DNA of 64,000 bases from Azohydromonas aeria (GCF_009760915.1 NZ_VIDQ01000001.1:124001-188000); one strand, 5' to 3'. Counted from the first letter of the stretch, positions 41,588-51,858 are shown. Translations and numbers: made by a program. The notes: generated by a model not told the origin, from the letters alone.

Positions 41588-41734
41588 GGGGGTCCTTCAG
41601 CGAGAGGAGGGCTGCAGCCCGTGGCATCCCGGCACCCATGCGCAAGGCGGCCGCCTGGAGCGGCTGCCGATGCAGTCGCAGTCAAGAAGGCGGCGCCGGC
41701 ACAGCGGGCCTGGTGTAGATCCAGCGGCTGTGAA

Positions 41735-41752
41735 GCGGGCATGAAAGCCCGC
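41735..41752 (-). terminator. Hairpin downstream of pabBC
   Basis: GCGGGC/GCCCGC stem with a 6-nt loop, followed on the minus strand by TTCA. A weak terminator candidate in the 182-bp gap between pabBC and miaB. Confidence 0.45.
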
Positions 41753-41769
41753 AGGCGAAAGACGAAATT

Positions 41770-43602
41770 CTAGTCGGCGCTCAGCAGCCGGGCCGGCAGC
41801 GCGCCGCGCAGGGCATTGCAGACCGTCAGGTCTTGCGCGTTTTGCACGTCCTCGCGTCGCAAAGTGCGCTCGGCGGCGTCCAGCTCGGCCATCAGCACCT
41901 CGCGCATCACGCCCGGCAGCGCGCCGTCGGCCAGCGGCGGCGTCCACCAGCGGCCTTCAAGCCGCACGAAGACGTTGCTGCGTCCGCCCTCGATCAGCCG
42001 CCCGTCGGGCGTGAAGAACAGCGTGTCGAAGGCGCCCGCGGCCTCGGCCGCGCGCACGCCCGCGTCATAGCGGCTACGCAGCGTGGTCTTGTGGCGCGAC
42101 AGCGGCGAGGGTGTCAGGGGAGCTTCGGCCAGCAGCAGCCCGACCGGCCCGGCGTTCAAGGGCGCCAGCGGCGCGTGCGTGACGCTGATGCGGCCATCGT
42201 GGGCCAGCGCCAGGCGCACGCGGTGCGGCACGCCCGGCGGCAGCGCATTGAGCACGGCGTCGAGCCGCGAGCGCGCCAGTGCCTCATCCAGCTCGAAGCC
42301 CAAGGCCTGCGCGCTGCGCCGCAGCCGCGCCAGGTGCCGATCCAGATGATTGAAACCTTCGGGCTGGCAGGCCCGCAGCGTCTCGAACAGCTCGAACTCG
42401 TGGCCCAGCCCGGTGGCGAAGCGGGCTTTCAATTGGCATTCCTCGAACTCGGCCCGGGCCTGGCTGTCGAGCACGATGCCCGCACCCACGCCCAGCCGCG
42501 CCGGGCGCAGGCCGTCGCCGTTTTCAGCGCCGAGCACCAGCGTGCGGATCGCCACCGAGGCGCAGAAGTCGCCGCAAGCCGCGTCGCCGCGCGGCGCATC
42601 GAGCCAGCCGATGGCGCCGCAGTACAGGCCGCGCGGTGTGCTCTCCAGCGCGGCAATCAATTCCATCGTGCGCAGCTTGGGCGCGCCGGTGATGGAGCCG
42701 CAGGGAAAGGCGGCGTGCAGCAGTGCGGGCAGGTCCAGCCCCGGGCGCGCCTGCGCCTCAATGGTGGAAGTCATCTGCCACACCACGCCATGCGGCTCCA
42801 GCGTGAAGAGCGCCGGCACGCGCACCGAGCCGGTCTGGGCGATGCGGCCCAGGTCGTTGCGCAGCAGGTCCACGATCATCAGGTTCTCGGCGCGGTTCTT
42901 GACGTCCTGCGCCAGTGCCCGCGCCGCGGCGGCGTCCTCGTGCGCGTCAGCGCGGCGCGCGGCCGTTCCCTTCATCGGGCGCGCCGTCAGCAGCCCGGCT
43001 TCGTGGCGCAGGAACAGCTCCGGCGAGCACGACAGCACGCAGCCGCCTTCAGGCAACTGGATGAAGGCACCAAAGGGCACGGACTGGCGCCCGCGCAGCC
43101 GCCGGTACAGGCGCAGCGGCGCACCGTAGGCCGCGCCGTCGAGTCGGTAGGTGAAGTTGACCTGGTAACTTTCCCCGGCGCGGATGGCGGCGTGGATGCG
43201 CGCGATGGCCGCCTCGAATTCAGCCCGGTCCAGGCTCGGCCGCAGCGGCAGCAGCCCCGCGGCGAGCTCATCTGGCAGGGCCGCGTCCTGGGCCGCGAGC
43301 CAGTCGTCGGTCTCTTCCCGGGACAGGTGGCGCAACTCGCGGTACATGAGCAGGCGCAGGCAGGAGGCGTCGCCGGACGCCAGCCGCTCGTGACCGGCGC
43401 GCAGCAGTTTGGCGCCCCATTCATAGTCGGCCAGCAGCAGCGCATGCAGCCCGGCGCGCTGGTCGGCCTGGGCCGCGGCGCAGACGGCATCGAGCGTGGC
43501 GGGGTCGGTGCAGCGGTGCTCGCGCACGAAGCCGCCATAGAGGCGGCTGCGCGGCGCCTCGGCCGTGGCGGTGCAGTCGTCGAGCAGGGCGAAGGACTTC
43601 AT
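41770..43602 (-). CDS. pabB: Fused aminodeoxychorismate synthase component I / aminodeoxychorismate lyase (PabB-PabC)
   Basis: The protein is 610 residues long. The N-terminal 370 residues are a chorismate-binding enzyme; its Pro-Met-Lys-Gly-Thr-Ala-Ala-Arg motif carries the Lys that marks PabB (anthranilate synthase has Ala there), and Gly-Ser-Ile-Thr-Gly-Ala-Pro-Lys follows. The C-terminal part (about 380-610) is a class IV PLP fold with a Lys in Ser-Arg-His-Lys-Thr and Glu-Gly-Gly-Arg-Ser-Asn-Val-Phe, as in PabC. Together they make p-aminobenzoate for folate, with a PabA glutaminase supplied elsewhere. The ATG at 43602 is chosen; 43638 is an in-frame upstream alternative. Confidence 0.92.
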   Translation of the reverse strand: MKSFALLDDCTATAEAPRSRLYGGFVREHRCTDPATLDAVCAAAQADQRAGLHALLLADYEWGAKLLRAGHERLASGDASCLRLLMYRELRHLSREETDDWLAAQDAALPDELAAGLLPLRPSLDRAEFEAAIARIHAAIRAGESYQVNFTYRLDGAAYGAPLRLYRRLRGRQSVPFGAFIQLPEGGCVLSCSPELFLRHEAGLLTARPMKGTAARRADAHEDAAAARALAQDVKNRAENLMIVDLLRNDLGRIAQTGSVRVPALFTLEPHGVVWQMTSTIEAQARPGLDLPALLHAAFPCGSITGAPKLRTMELIAALESTPRGLYCGAIGWLDAPRGDAACGDFCASVAIRTLVLGAENGDGLRPARLGVGAGIVLDSQARAEFEECQLKARFATGLGHEFELFETLRACQPEGFNHLDRHLARLRRSAQALGFELDEALARSRLDAVLNALPPGVPHRVRLALAHDGRISVTHAPLAPLNAGPVGLLLAEAPLTPSPLSRHKTTLRSRYDAGVRAAEAAGAFDTLFFTPDGRLIEGGRSNVFVRLEGRWWTPPLADGALPGVMREVLMAELDAAERTLRREDVQNAQDLTVCNALRGALPARLLSAD

Positions 43603-43690
43603 GACGTGAGCATGCCCGTTGCCGCGGGAACCTGACATGCCGGCCGCGACACGCTCTTTCCTAAGCGCGCAATGGGCGTGAACTGGAGGG

Positions 43691-43730
43691 CAAAAGCGAA
43701 AAACCCCGCAGACCTGATGATCTGCGGGGC
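43691..43730 (-). terminator. Terminator of tRNA-Met
   Basis: A 9-bp stem CCCCGCAGA/TCTGCGGGG (43704-43712 with 43721-43729) is followed on the minus strand by TTTTTCGCTTTT. Confidence 0.92.
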
Positions 43731-43738
43731 TTCGTGTT

Positions 43739-43815
<77 letters not shown>

Positions 43816-43889
43816 TGCGAGACCGCCATTCTATCGATATTTTTGACATCGTTGCAAGCCCTCTGACGAATTCAGCAGACAATTTCTTC

Positions 43890-45056
<1,167 letters not shown>

Positions 45057-45077
45057 GCCAGGGCCATCAATATAAAG

Positions 45078-45110
45078 AGGGCGGACACCGCGAGGTGTCC
45101 GCCCTTCGTT
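45078..45110 (+). terminator. Terminator of ftsY
   Basis: A 12-bp stem (45078-45089 with 45094-45105) with a GCGA tetraloop is followed by TCGTT. It lies between convergent ftsY and ffh. Confidence 0.82.
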
Positions 45111-45201
45111 CATCTGGATATGGCCGTTACCCCAGCCCCTCGCAGCGCTTGGGTCCTTCGGCCTGTCCAGGCCCGCGCAGGCGGGACTGGAGCCGCGGGC
45201 C

Positions 45202-46578
45202 TCAGCCCATGCCCGGCGGCAGCATGCCCTTGAGGCCCTTCATGCCGCCCATGCGCTTCATCATCTTCATGAGGCCGCCGCCCTTCATCTTCTTCATCAT
45301 CCCCTGCATCTGCTCGAACTGATTGAGCAGCTTGTTGACCTCGTGCACCTGCACGCCGGCGCCGGCGGCGATGCGGCGCTTGCGGCTGGCCTTGATCAGG
45401 TCAGGCTTGCGCCGCTCCAGCGGGGTCATGGAATTGATGATGCCTTCCATGCGCCGCACGTCGCGCTCGGCGCGGTCCATGTCGGCCTGGCCGGCCTTGG
45501 CGGTGAGCTGGGCGGGGAGCTTGTCCATCAGCCCGGAGAGGCCGCCCATCTTCTTCATCTGGCTGATCTGGGCCAGGAAGTCGTTGAGGTCAAAACCGTC
45601 GCCGCTCTTGACCTTGGCCGCGAGCTTCTGCGCCGCGTCCAGGTCCACGCCCTTCTGCACCTCCTCGACCAGCGCGACGATGTCGCCCATGCCCAGCACG
45701 CGCCCGGCGTGGCGGTCGGCGTCGAAGACCTCCAGCCCGTCGATCTTCTCCGACACGCCCGCGAACTTGATGGGCGCGCCGGTGACCTGGCGCACCGACA
45801 GCGCAGCACCCCCGCGCGAGTCGCCGTCGAGCTTGGTCAGCACGATGCCCGTGAGCGGCAGCGCCTCCTTGAAGGCGCGCGCGGTGTTGATCGCGTCCTG
45901 GCCCTGCATCGCGTCCACCACGAACAGCGTCTCCACGGGCTTGAGCGTGGCGTGCAGGTCGCGGATCTCGGCCATCAGCGCCTCGTCGATCGCCAGCCGG
46001 CCGGCCGTGTCCACCAGCAGCACCTCGAAGTGGTAGCGCCGCGCGTGGTCCAGCGCCGCCAGCGCGATCTCGCGCGGCGACTGGTTCGCGGTGGAGGGGA
46101 ACCACTCGGCGCCGGCCTGCTTCGTGACGGTCTTGAGCTGCTCGATGGCGGCGGGGCGGTACACGTCGGCCGAGACCGTGAGCACCTTCTTCTTGCGCCG
46201 CTCGATGAGGTGCTTGGCCAGCTTGGCGGTGGTGGTGGTCTTGCCCGCGCCCTGCAGGCCCGCCATCAGGATCACCGCCGGCGGCTGCGCGGCGAGGTTG
46301 ATGTCGGCCACGCCCTCGCCCATGGTGGCGGCGAGTTCCTTGTTGACGATGCCCACCAGCGCCTGGCCCGGGTTGAGCGAGCCCACCACCTCTTGCCCCA
46401 GCGCCTTGTCCTTGACGCGGGCGATGAAGTCGCGCACCACGGGCAGCGCCACGTCGGCTTCGAGCAGCGCCATGCGCACCTCGCGCAGCATGTCCTGCAC
46501 GTTGCTCTCGGTGATGCGGGCCTGGCCGCGCATGGTCTTGACCAGGCGTGACAGGCGGTCGGTAAGGGCGGAGGCCAT
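45202..46578 (-). CDS. ffh: Signal recognition particle protein Ffh
   Basis: This 458-residue protein binds 4.5S RNA and signal peptides. The NG domain has Gly-Leu-Gln-Gly-Ala-Gly-Lys-Thr-Thr-Thr near 107, Asp-Thr-Ala-Gly-Arg-Leu near 190 and Thr-Lys-Leu-Asp-Gly-Asp-Ser-Arg-Gly-Gly near 246. The methionine-rich M domain (about 325-458) ends in Met-Lys-Gly-Gly and Met-Lys-Lys-Met runs. It is divergent from the CcsA-like gene. Confidence 0.97.
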   Translation of the reverse strand: MASALTDRLSRLVKTMRGQARITESNVQDMLREVRMALLEADVALPVVRDFIARVKDKALGQEVVGSLNPGQALVGIVNKELAATMGEGVADINLAAQPPAVILMAGLQGAGKTTTTAKLAKHLIERRKKKVLTVSADVYRPAAIEQLKTVTKQAGAEWFPSTANQSPREIALAALDHARRYHFEVLLVDTAGRLAIDEALMAEIRDLHATLKPVETLFVVDAMQGQDAINTARAFKEALPLTGIVLTKLDGDSRGGAALSVRQVTGAPIKFAGVSEKIDGLEVFDADRHAGRVLGMGDIVALVEEVQKGVDLDAAQKLAAKVKSGDGFDLNDFLAQISQMKKMGGLSGLMDKLPAQLTAKAGQADMDRAERDVRRMEGIINSMTPLERRKPDLIKASRKRRIAAGAGVQVHEVNKLLNQFEQMQGMMKKMKGGGLMKMMKRMGGMKGLKGMLPPGMG

Positions 46579-46626
46579 GGCGGGGAGGGCGGCATTGGTG
46601 CGCCCGGGAGGCGCTGGCCGCGAAAG

Positions 46627-46632
46627 TACACT
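46627..46632 (+). promoter_or_regulatory. Candidate -10 of the CcsA/YpjD-like gene
   Basis: TACACT lies 6 bp before the ATG at 46639, overlapping the ribosome site region. No -35 at proper spacing was found. Confidence 0.35.
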
Positions 46633-46638
46633 GAAGGG

Positions 46639-47469
46639 ATGATTTTATCGTCCGGCCCCGAGGCGGCCGCCCTCGCATGGCCTTGGCTTGCCGCGCTGGG
46701 CGCCGTGCTGGCCTACATCGTCGCCATGCTGCCCGCGCCCGACGGGCGCCGGCTGCACACGGCCGCGCTGCAGCTGGGCTGGCTGCTGCACGGCCTGGCG
46801 CTGGTGCTGGAGATCGGCGCCATCGGCCGCGAGCCGCCGGGCGTGCGCTTCGGCTTCGGGCCGGCGCTCTCGCTCACCGTGTGGTTCGTGCTGGCGGTGC
46901 ATGCGGTGGAGAGCCGCCTCTTTTCCCTGCCCGGCATCCGGCGCCAGCTCGCCACGGTGGGCGCGCCGGTGGTGCTGCTGGCCGCGCTGTTTCCCGGCGA
47001 CATCCGGCTCGACGAGGGCGGCTCGGCCTGGCTGCCGCTGCACTGGCTCATGGGCATCGCCTCCTATGGCCTTTTCGGCGCCGCGGTGCTGCACGCGATG
47101 CTGCTGGACCGCGCCGAGCGCCAGATGCGCCTGAAACTGATCCCGCCGCAGGGCAGCGGCGGGCCCTTCGGACTGCCGCTGCTGCGCCTGGAGCGGCTGA
47201 CCTTCCGCTTCGTCGAGGCCGGCTTCGTGGTGCTGAGCCTGGCGCTGCTGCTGGGCGTGTGGCTGAGCCCGCAATGGCGCTGGGACCACAAGACGGTGTT
47301 CTCGCTGCTGGGCTGGGCCACCTTCGCGCTGCTCATCGCCGGACGGCTGGCCTGGGGCTGGCGCGGCCGCCGCGCCACGCGCTGGCTCTACGCCGGCGCC
47401 GCGCTGCTGCTGCTGGCCTACATCGGCTCGCGCTTCGTGATGGAAGTGGTGCTGCACCGCGCGGCGTGA
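46639..47469 (+). CDS. CcsA/HemX-like inner-membrane protein (YpjD family)
   Basis: This 276-residue protein has about eight transmembrane helices. His residues in Trp-Leu-Leu-His-Gly and Leu-His-Trp-Leu-Met and the final Trp-Arg-Trp-Asp-His-Lys segment are typical of the short cytochrome-c-assembly (CcsA/HemX/YpjD) family. A direct role in haem export is not shown for YpjD; the full System II pair ResB/CcsB is elsewhere in this window. It is usually adjacent to ffh in proteobacteria, as here. Confidence 0.85.
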   Translation: MILSSGPEAAALAWPWLAALGAVLAYIVAMLPAPDGRRLHTAALQLGWLLHGLALVLEIGAIGREPPGVRFGFGPALSLTVWFVLAVHAVESRLFSLPGIRRQLATVGAPVVLLAALFPGDIRLDEGGSAWLPLHWLMGIASYGLFGAAVLHAMLLDRAERQMRLKLIPPQGSGGPFGLPLLRLERLTFRFVEAGFVVLSLALLLGVWLSPQWRWDHKTVFSLLGWATFALLIAGRLAWGWRGRRATRWLYAGAALLLLAYIGSRFVMEVVLHRAA

Positions 47470-47541
47470 GCCGCGTGCCCTGCCTGTCATGGAACCCTTG
47501 AGCGCCGCTCGCATCGAGCCCGTCCCGCCCCGGAGGCCGGC

Positions 47542-47793
47542 ATGCTGAAGTACCTGCTCGTGCTGGCCGTGGTGGTGCTGGTGCTGTGGGCGGTGCGCCG
47601 CGCCTCGCTGCCGCCGCCACCGCCAAAGCCCAAGGCGCCGCCGCCACCGGCCGAACCGCCGACGCAGCTCGAAGCCATGGTGCGCTGCAGCCATTGCGGG
47701 CTGCACCTGCCGCGCGGCGAAGCGCTGGCCGGGCTGGACGGCGAGCTCTATTGCAGCCCCGCGCATCGCGACGCTGGGCCGTGGCGCGCGTGA
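47542..47793 (+). CDS. PP0621-like small membrane-anchored zinc-ribbon protein
   Basis: This 83-residue protein has one N-terminal transmembrane helix (residues 3-18), a Pro/Lys-rich linker (24-42), and a small Cys motif (Cys-Ser-His-Cys-Gly near 49-52 and Tyr-Cys-Ser-Pro-Ala-His near 70-75) that could bind zinc. The architecture matches the PP0621 family of unknown function. It is coupled to ampD by a GTGA overlap. Confidence 0.75.
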   Translation: MLKYLLVLAVVVLVLWAVRRASLPPPPPKPKAPPPPAEPPTQLEAMVRCSHCGLHLPRGEALAGLDGELYCSPAHRDAGPWRA

Positions 47794-48392
47794 GCCACGA
47801 CCCCTCTTCAAGGGCTGAAGAGGAGGGCTGGAGCCAGGGCTGGTGGGCGCCGGCGCGGCGCTGCCCCTCGCCCAACTTCGGAGCGCGCCCCGCCGAGGCA
47901 CGCATCGACCTGGCGGTGGTCCACTCCATCAGCCTGCCGCCGGGCGAATTCGGCGGCGATGCCATCGAGCGGCTGTTCACGAACCGGCTCGACTGGGACG
48001 CACATCCCTACTTCCAGCAGATCCGCGGCCTGGAGGTGTCCGCGCACTTCCTGCTGCGCCGCGACGGCGCGCTGCTGCAGTTCGTGTCCTGCGACGCGCG
48101 CGCCTGGCACGCGGGCCGCTCCCACTGGCGCGGGCGCGACAACTGCAACGACTTCTCCATCGGCATCGAGCTCGAAGGCCTGGAGGGCGAGCGCTTCGCG
48201 CCGGTGCAGTACCGGCGCCTGGCGCGGCTGCTGCGCGCGCTGGCGCGGCGCTACCCGCTGGCCGAGGTCACCGGCCACGAGGACGTGGCCCCGGGCCGCA
48301 AGCACGACCCCGGTGCCGGCTTCAGCTGGCCGCTGCTGGCACGGCTGTGCGGCTGGCGCGCCGAGGGCCGCGTGCTGCGCTGCGGCACTTGA
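47790..48392 (+). CDS. ampD: 1,6-anhydro-N-acetylmuramyl-L-alanine amidase AmpD (GTG start)
   Basis: This 200-residue cytoplasmic zinc amidase recycles peptidoglycan fragments. Zinc ligands are the His in Val-Val-His-Ser-Ile-Ser-Leu-Pro near 47 and the His and Asp in Gly-His-Glu-Asp-Val-Ala-Pro-Gly-Arg-Lys-His-Asp-Pro-Gly near 168-174. Asn-Asp-Phe-Ser-Ile-Gly-Ile-Glu-Leu-Glu is conserved. The GTG at 47790 overlaps the preceding TGA; no ATG lies near. It acts downstream of lytic transglycosylases such as the one after proS. Confidence 0.93.
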   Translation: MSHDPSSRAEEEGWSQGWWAPARRCPSPNFGARPAEARIDLAVVHSISLPPGEFGGDAIERLFTNRLDWDAHPYFQQIRGLEVSAHFLLRRDGALLQFVSCDARAWHAGRSHWRGRDNCNDFSIGIELEGLEGERFAPVQYRRLARLLRALARRYPLAEVTGHEDVAPGRKHDPGAGFSWPLLARLCGWRAEGRVLRCGT

Positions 48393-48531
48393 GCCGCCAG
48401 GACCGAAGCCCGTTTCGGGCGCAACTTTCCAGGCGGCCCGAACGCGGCCGGATCAGCTTCCATGCAAACGGGATGCCGGCTTGTGCAGCATGTCCCGCAA
48501 CTGTGGCGAAACTGCGTCCAGGCCTTCCGGG

Positions 48532-48547
48532 GCACTAGATGTAGTGT
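48532..48547 (+). promoter_or_regulatory. NrdR box 1
   Basis: GCACTAGATGTAGTGT fits the 16-bp NrdR palindrome consensus (acaCwAtATaTwGtgt) at nearly every conserved position. It lies 214 bp before the nrdA ATG. Confidence 0.87.
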
Positions 48548-48563
48548 TCTAATACGCCCCGGC

Positions 48564-48579
48564 ACACCACAGGTAGTGT
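48564..48579 (+). promoter_or_regulatory. NrdR box 2
   Basis: ACACCACAGGTAGTGT is a second NrdR-type site with intact outer ACAC/GTGT arms. It starts 32 bp after box 1, about three helical turns, the spacing expected for cooperative NrdR binding. Confidence 0.82.
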
Positions 48580-48604
48580 CCGCTGTCCACTGACAGCCCA
48601 CCGG

Positions 48605-48613
48605 TTATCCACA
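48605..48613 (+). promoter_or_regulatory. DnaA box
   Basis: TTATCCACA is an exact match to the DnaA-box consensus. It lies 25 bp downstream of NrdR box 2. In E. coli, DnaA binding upstream of nrdAB couples dNTP supply to replication. Confidence 0.8.
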
Positions 48614-48760
48614 AGTTTTTGCACATGCCCCGGTTCGCGGCGGCCCGAAGAAGCCGGGTTGCGCCGGGGTGGCTGGCGGGCACTGCCGTGCCTGGCCGCA
48701 GGCCCTGCAGGGGGCCGTGGCGGCAGCGGCAACCGGCCCGCGTTGACCCGAAGGAAAGAC

Positions 48761-51682
48761 ATGAGCGCACCTGAACTGCATGCACCCTCCGACGCCGGCG
48801 GCGTCTTCATCGGCGAGAGCGCCGCGGCACCGGCGCGCAGCAGCTACGAGGGCTACCAGATCATCCGGCGCAACGGCGCGGTGGTTTCGTTCACGCCCAG
48901 CAAGATCGCCGTGGCGCTGATGAAGGCCTTCCTGGCCGTGCGCGGCAGCCAGGGCGCGGCCTCGGCCAGCGTGCGCGAGACGGTGGATGCGCTGACCGAG
49001 GCGGTGGTGCGCGCGCTGCTGCGCTCGCGCCCGGCCGGCGGCACCTTCCACATCGAGGACGTGCAGGACCAGGTCGAGCTGCAGCTCATGCGCAGCGGCC
49101 ACCACGACGTGGCCCGCGCCTACGTGCTCTACCGCGAGCGCCATGCGCAGGAGCGCGCCCAGCGCGCTGCTGCGGCTGCCGCGGCCCAGGCCGCCGCGGC
49201 CAAGCCGGTGCTGCACGTGATCGAGGACGGCGTGCGCGTGCCGCTGGACGAGGCCAGGCTGCAGGCGCTGGTCGAGTCCGCCTGCGCGGCGCTGGGCGAG
49301 GACGTGCGCCCCGAGCCGATCCTGGCCGAGACCCGCCGCAACCTCTACGACGGCGTGCCCATGGACGAGGTGCACAAGGCCGCCATCCTGGCCGCGCGCA
49401 CGCTCATCGAGAAGGAGCCCGGCTACACCCGCGCCACCGCGCGGCTGCTGCTGCACACGGTGCGCAAGCAGGTGCTCGGCCAGGAGGTGACGCAGGCGCA
49501 GATGTCCTCGCGCTATGCCGAGTACTTCCCCGGCTTCATCGCCCGCGGCGTGCAGGCCGAACTGCTCGACGAGGCGCTGCTGGGCTTCGACCTGGCGCGG
49601 CTTGGCGCGGCGCTGAAACCTGAGCGCGACCTGCAGTTCGACTACCTGGGCCTGCAGACCCTGGTGGACCGCTACTTCCTGCACATCGACGAAGCCCGCA
49701 TCGAGCTGCCGCAGGCCTTCTTCATGCGCGTGGCCATGGGCCTGGCGCTGGGCGAGAAGAGCGACCGCGAGGCGCGCGCCATCGAGTTCTACGACGTGCT
49801 CTCCAGCTTCGACTTCATGAGCAGCACGCCCACCCTCTTCAATTCGGGCACGCGGCGCTCGCAGCTCTCCAGCTGCTACCTCACCACCGTCTCCGACGAC
49901 CTCGAGGGCATCTACGAGGCGCTCAAGGAGAACGCGCTGCTGTCCAAGTTCGCCGGCGGCCTGGGCAACGACTGGACCAACGTGCGCGCGCTGGGCTCCT
50001 ACATCAAGGGCACCAACGGCAAGAGCCAGGGCGTCGTGCCCTTCCTCAAGGTCGTCAACGACACGGCCGTGGCCGTGAACCAGGGCGGCAAGCGCAAGGG
50101 CGCGGTGTGCGCGTACCTGGAGACCTGGCACCTGGACATCGAGGAATTCCTGGAGCTGCGCAAGAACACCGGCGACGACCGCCGCCGCACCCACGACATG
50201 AACACGGCCAACTGGGTGCCGGACCTGTTCATGAAGCGCGTGATGGAAGGCGGCCCCTGGACGCTGTTCTCGCCGTCGAGCTGCCCGGACCTGCACGACA
50301 AGTTCGGCAAGGCCTTCGAGCAGGCCTACGTGGCCTACGAGTCCATGGCCGACCGCGGCGAGATCAAGCTCTACAAGCGCATGGCCGCTCGCGACCTGTG
50401 GCGCAAGATGCTGACGATGCTGTTCGAGACCGGGCACCCCTGGATCACGTTCAAGGACGCCTGCAACGTGCGCAGCCCGCAGCAGCACGTGGGCGTGGTG
50501 CACTCGTCGAACCTGTGCACCGAGATCACGCTCAACACCGGTCCCGACGAGATCGCCGTGTGCAACCTGGGCTCGGTGAACCTGGCGCAGCACGTCAAGG
50601 ACGGCGGCATCGACCACGACAAGCTGAAGAAGACCGTGCGCACGGCCATGCGCATGCTCGACAACGTCATCGACATCAATTACTACGCCGTCGACAAGGC
50701 GCGCCGCGCCAACGAGCGGCATCGCCCGGTGGGCCTGGGCGTGATGGGCTTCCAGGACGCGCTCTACCAGCTGCGCCTGCCCTACGCCAGCCAGGAGGCG
50801 GTGGAGTTCGCCGACCGCTCCATGGAGGCGCTGTGCTATTACGCCTACTGGGCGTCGTCGGAGCTGGCCGAGGAGCGCGGGCGCTACTCCAGCTACGAGG
50901 GCTCGCTGTGGAGCCGCGGCATCCTGCCGCTGGACACCCTGAAGCTGCTGGCGCAGGAGCGCGGTGGCTACATCGAGGCCGACACCTCCGCCACGCTGGC
51001 GTGGGAGGAGCTGCGCGCGCGCATCGCCGCGCACGGCATGCGCAACAGCAACTGCGTGGCCATCGCGCCCACGGCCACCATCTCCAACATCATCGGCGTG
51101 GACGCCTCCATCGAGCCCTGCTTCGGCAACCTCTCGGTGAAGTCCAACCTCTCCGGCGAGTTCACCGTCATCAACGAGTACCTGGTGCGCGACCTCAAGG
51201 CGCTGGGCCTGTGGGACGACGTGATGCTCATGGACCTGAAGCACTTCGACGGCTCGCTCAAGCGCATCGACCGCGTGCCCGAAGCGCTCAAGCGGCTCTA
51301 CGCCACCGCGTTCGAGGTCGAGACGGCCTGGCTGGTGGAGGCCGCGGCGCGGCGCCAGAAGTGGATCGACCAGGCGCAAAGCCTCAACCTCTACATGGCC
51401 GGCGCCTCGGGCAAGAAGCTCGACGAGACCTACAAGCTGGCCTGGCTGCGCGGCCTCAAGACCACGTACTACCTGCGCACCATGGCCGCCACGCACGTGG
51501 AGAAGTCCACCGTGAAGGCCGGCTCGCTCAACGCGGTGTCGTCGATGGCCGCGCCCGCGGCGGTGATGGCTCCCGCAACGGTCGAGGCGACGGTGGTGGC
51601 AGCGGCGGCGGAGCTGGCCGTGCCGGCCACCGACGTGAAGTTCTGCGCCATCGACGACCCGGGCTGCGAAGCCTGCCAATGA
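48761..51682 (+). CDS. nrdA: Ribonucleoside-diphosphate reductase alpha subunit, class Ia
   Basis: This 973-residue enzyme reduces NDPs to dNDPs. An N-terminal ATP cone (Ile-Ile-Arg-Arg-Asn-Gly-Ala-Val-Val-Ser-Phe near 32, to about 120) is followed by an Ala-rich linker and a second cone-like segment (about 145-235). The catalytic core follows. Active-site residues are seen in Leu-Ser-Ser-Cys-Tyr-Leu near 370 and Asn-Leu-Cys-Thr-Glu-Ile near 585; the C-terminal redox pair is Gly-Cys-Glu-Ala-Cys-Gln. AAGGA precedes the ATG at 48761. The two-cone layout resembles Pseudomonas NrdA. It pairs with nrdB downstream and is probably controlled by NrdR and DnaA. Confidence 0.95.
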   Translation: MSAPELHAPSDAGGVFIGESAAAPARSSYEGYQIIRRNGAVVSFTPSKIAVALMKAFLAVRGSQGAASASVRETVDALTEAVVRALLRSRPAGGTFHIEDVQDQVELQLMRSGHHDVARAYVLYRERHAQERAQRAAAAAAAQAAAAKPVLHVIEDGVRVPLDEARLQALVESACAALGEDVRPEPILAETRRNLYDGVPMDEVHKAAILAARTLIEKEPGYTRATARLLLHTVRKQVLGQEVTQAQMSSRYAEYFPGFIARGVQAELLDEALLGFDLARLGAALKPERDLQFDYLGLQTLVDRYFLHIDEARIELPQAFFMRVAMGLALGEKSDREARAIEFYDVLSSFDFMSSTPTLFNSGTRRSQLSSCYLTTVSDDLEGIYEALKENALLSKFAGGLGNDWTNVRALGSYIKGTNGKSQGVVPFLKVVNDTAVAVNQGGKRKGAVCAYLETWHLDIEEFLELRKNTGDDRRRTHDMNTANWVPDLFMKRVMEGGPWTLFSPSSCPDLHDKFGKAFEQAYVAYESMADRGEIKLYKRMAARDLWRKMLTMLFETGHPWITFKDACNVRSPQQHVGVVHSSNLCTEITLNTGPDEIAVCNLGSVNLAQHVKDGGIDHDKLKKTVRTAMRMLDNVIDINYYAVDKARRANERHRPVGLGVMGFQDALYQLRLPYASQEAVEFADRSMEALCYYAYWASSELAEERGRYSSYEGSLWSRGILPLDTLKLLAQERGGYIEADTSATLAWEELRARIAAHGMRNSNCVAIAPTATISNIIGVDASIEPCFGNLSVKSNLSGEFTVINEYLVRDLKALGLWDDVMLMDLKHFDGSLKRIDRVPEALKRLYATAFEVETAWLVEAAARRQKWIDQAQSLNLYMAGASGKKLDETYKLAWLRGLKTTYYLRTMAATHVEKSTVKAGSLNAVSSMAAPAAVMAPATVEATVVAAAAELAVPATDVKFCAIDDPGCEACQ

Positions 51683-51858
51683 GCGGCCGATCGAGCTGCC
51701 CATCGAGTTGCCTTTCAGCGCCCGCAAGGGCGCCGGCCGGGTGCGACCGGCAAGCCGCTTGCTGACATGCCTATCGTTGCAAACCGGACTTCTTGCCTGA
51801 AGTCCGCTGCAACGGTCGGGCAAGGCCCCGAAGCCTTGCGCGACGGGGCAACAAGTGC

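Larger units (their letters stand above)
48393..48760 (+). promoter_or_regulatory. nrdA upstream regulatory region (gene-free)
   Basis: A 368-bp gap with no credible ORF. It contains two NrdR boxes (48532-48547 and 48564-48579) and a perfect DnaA box (48605-48613), listed separately. A TAATAC hexamer between the NrdR boxes (48550-48555) is a possible but poor -10. Confidence 0.72.

Noticed and set aside
48605..51823. Open frame of over 1000 codons antisense to nrdA
   Set aside because: Same composition artefact of high third-position GC; nrdA on the plus strand has all active-site motifs.
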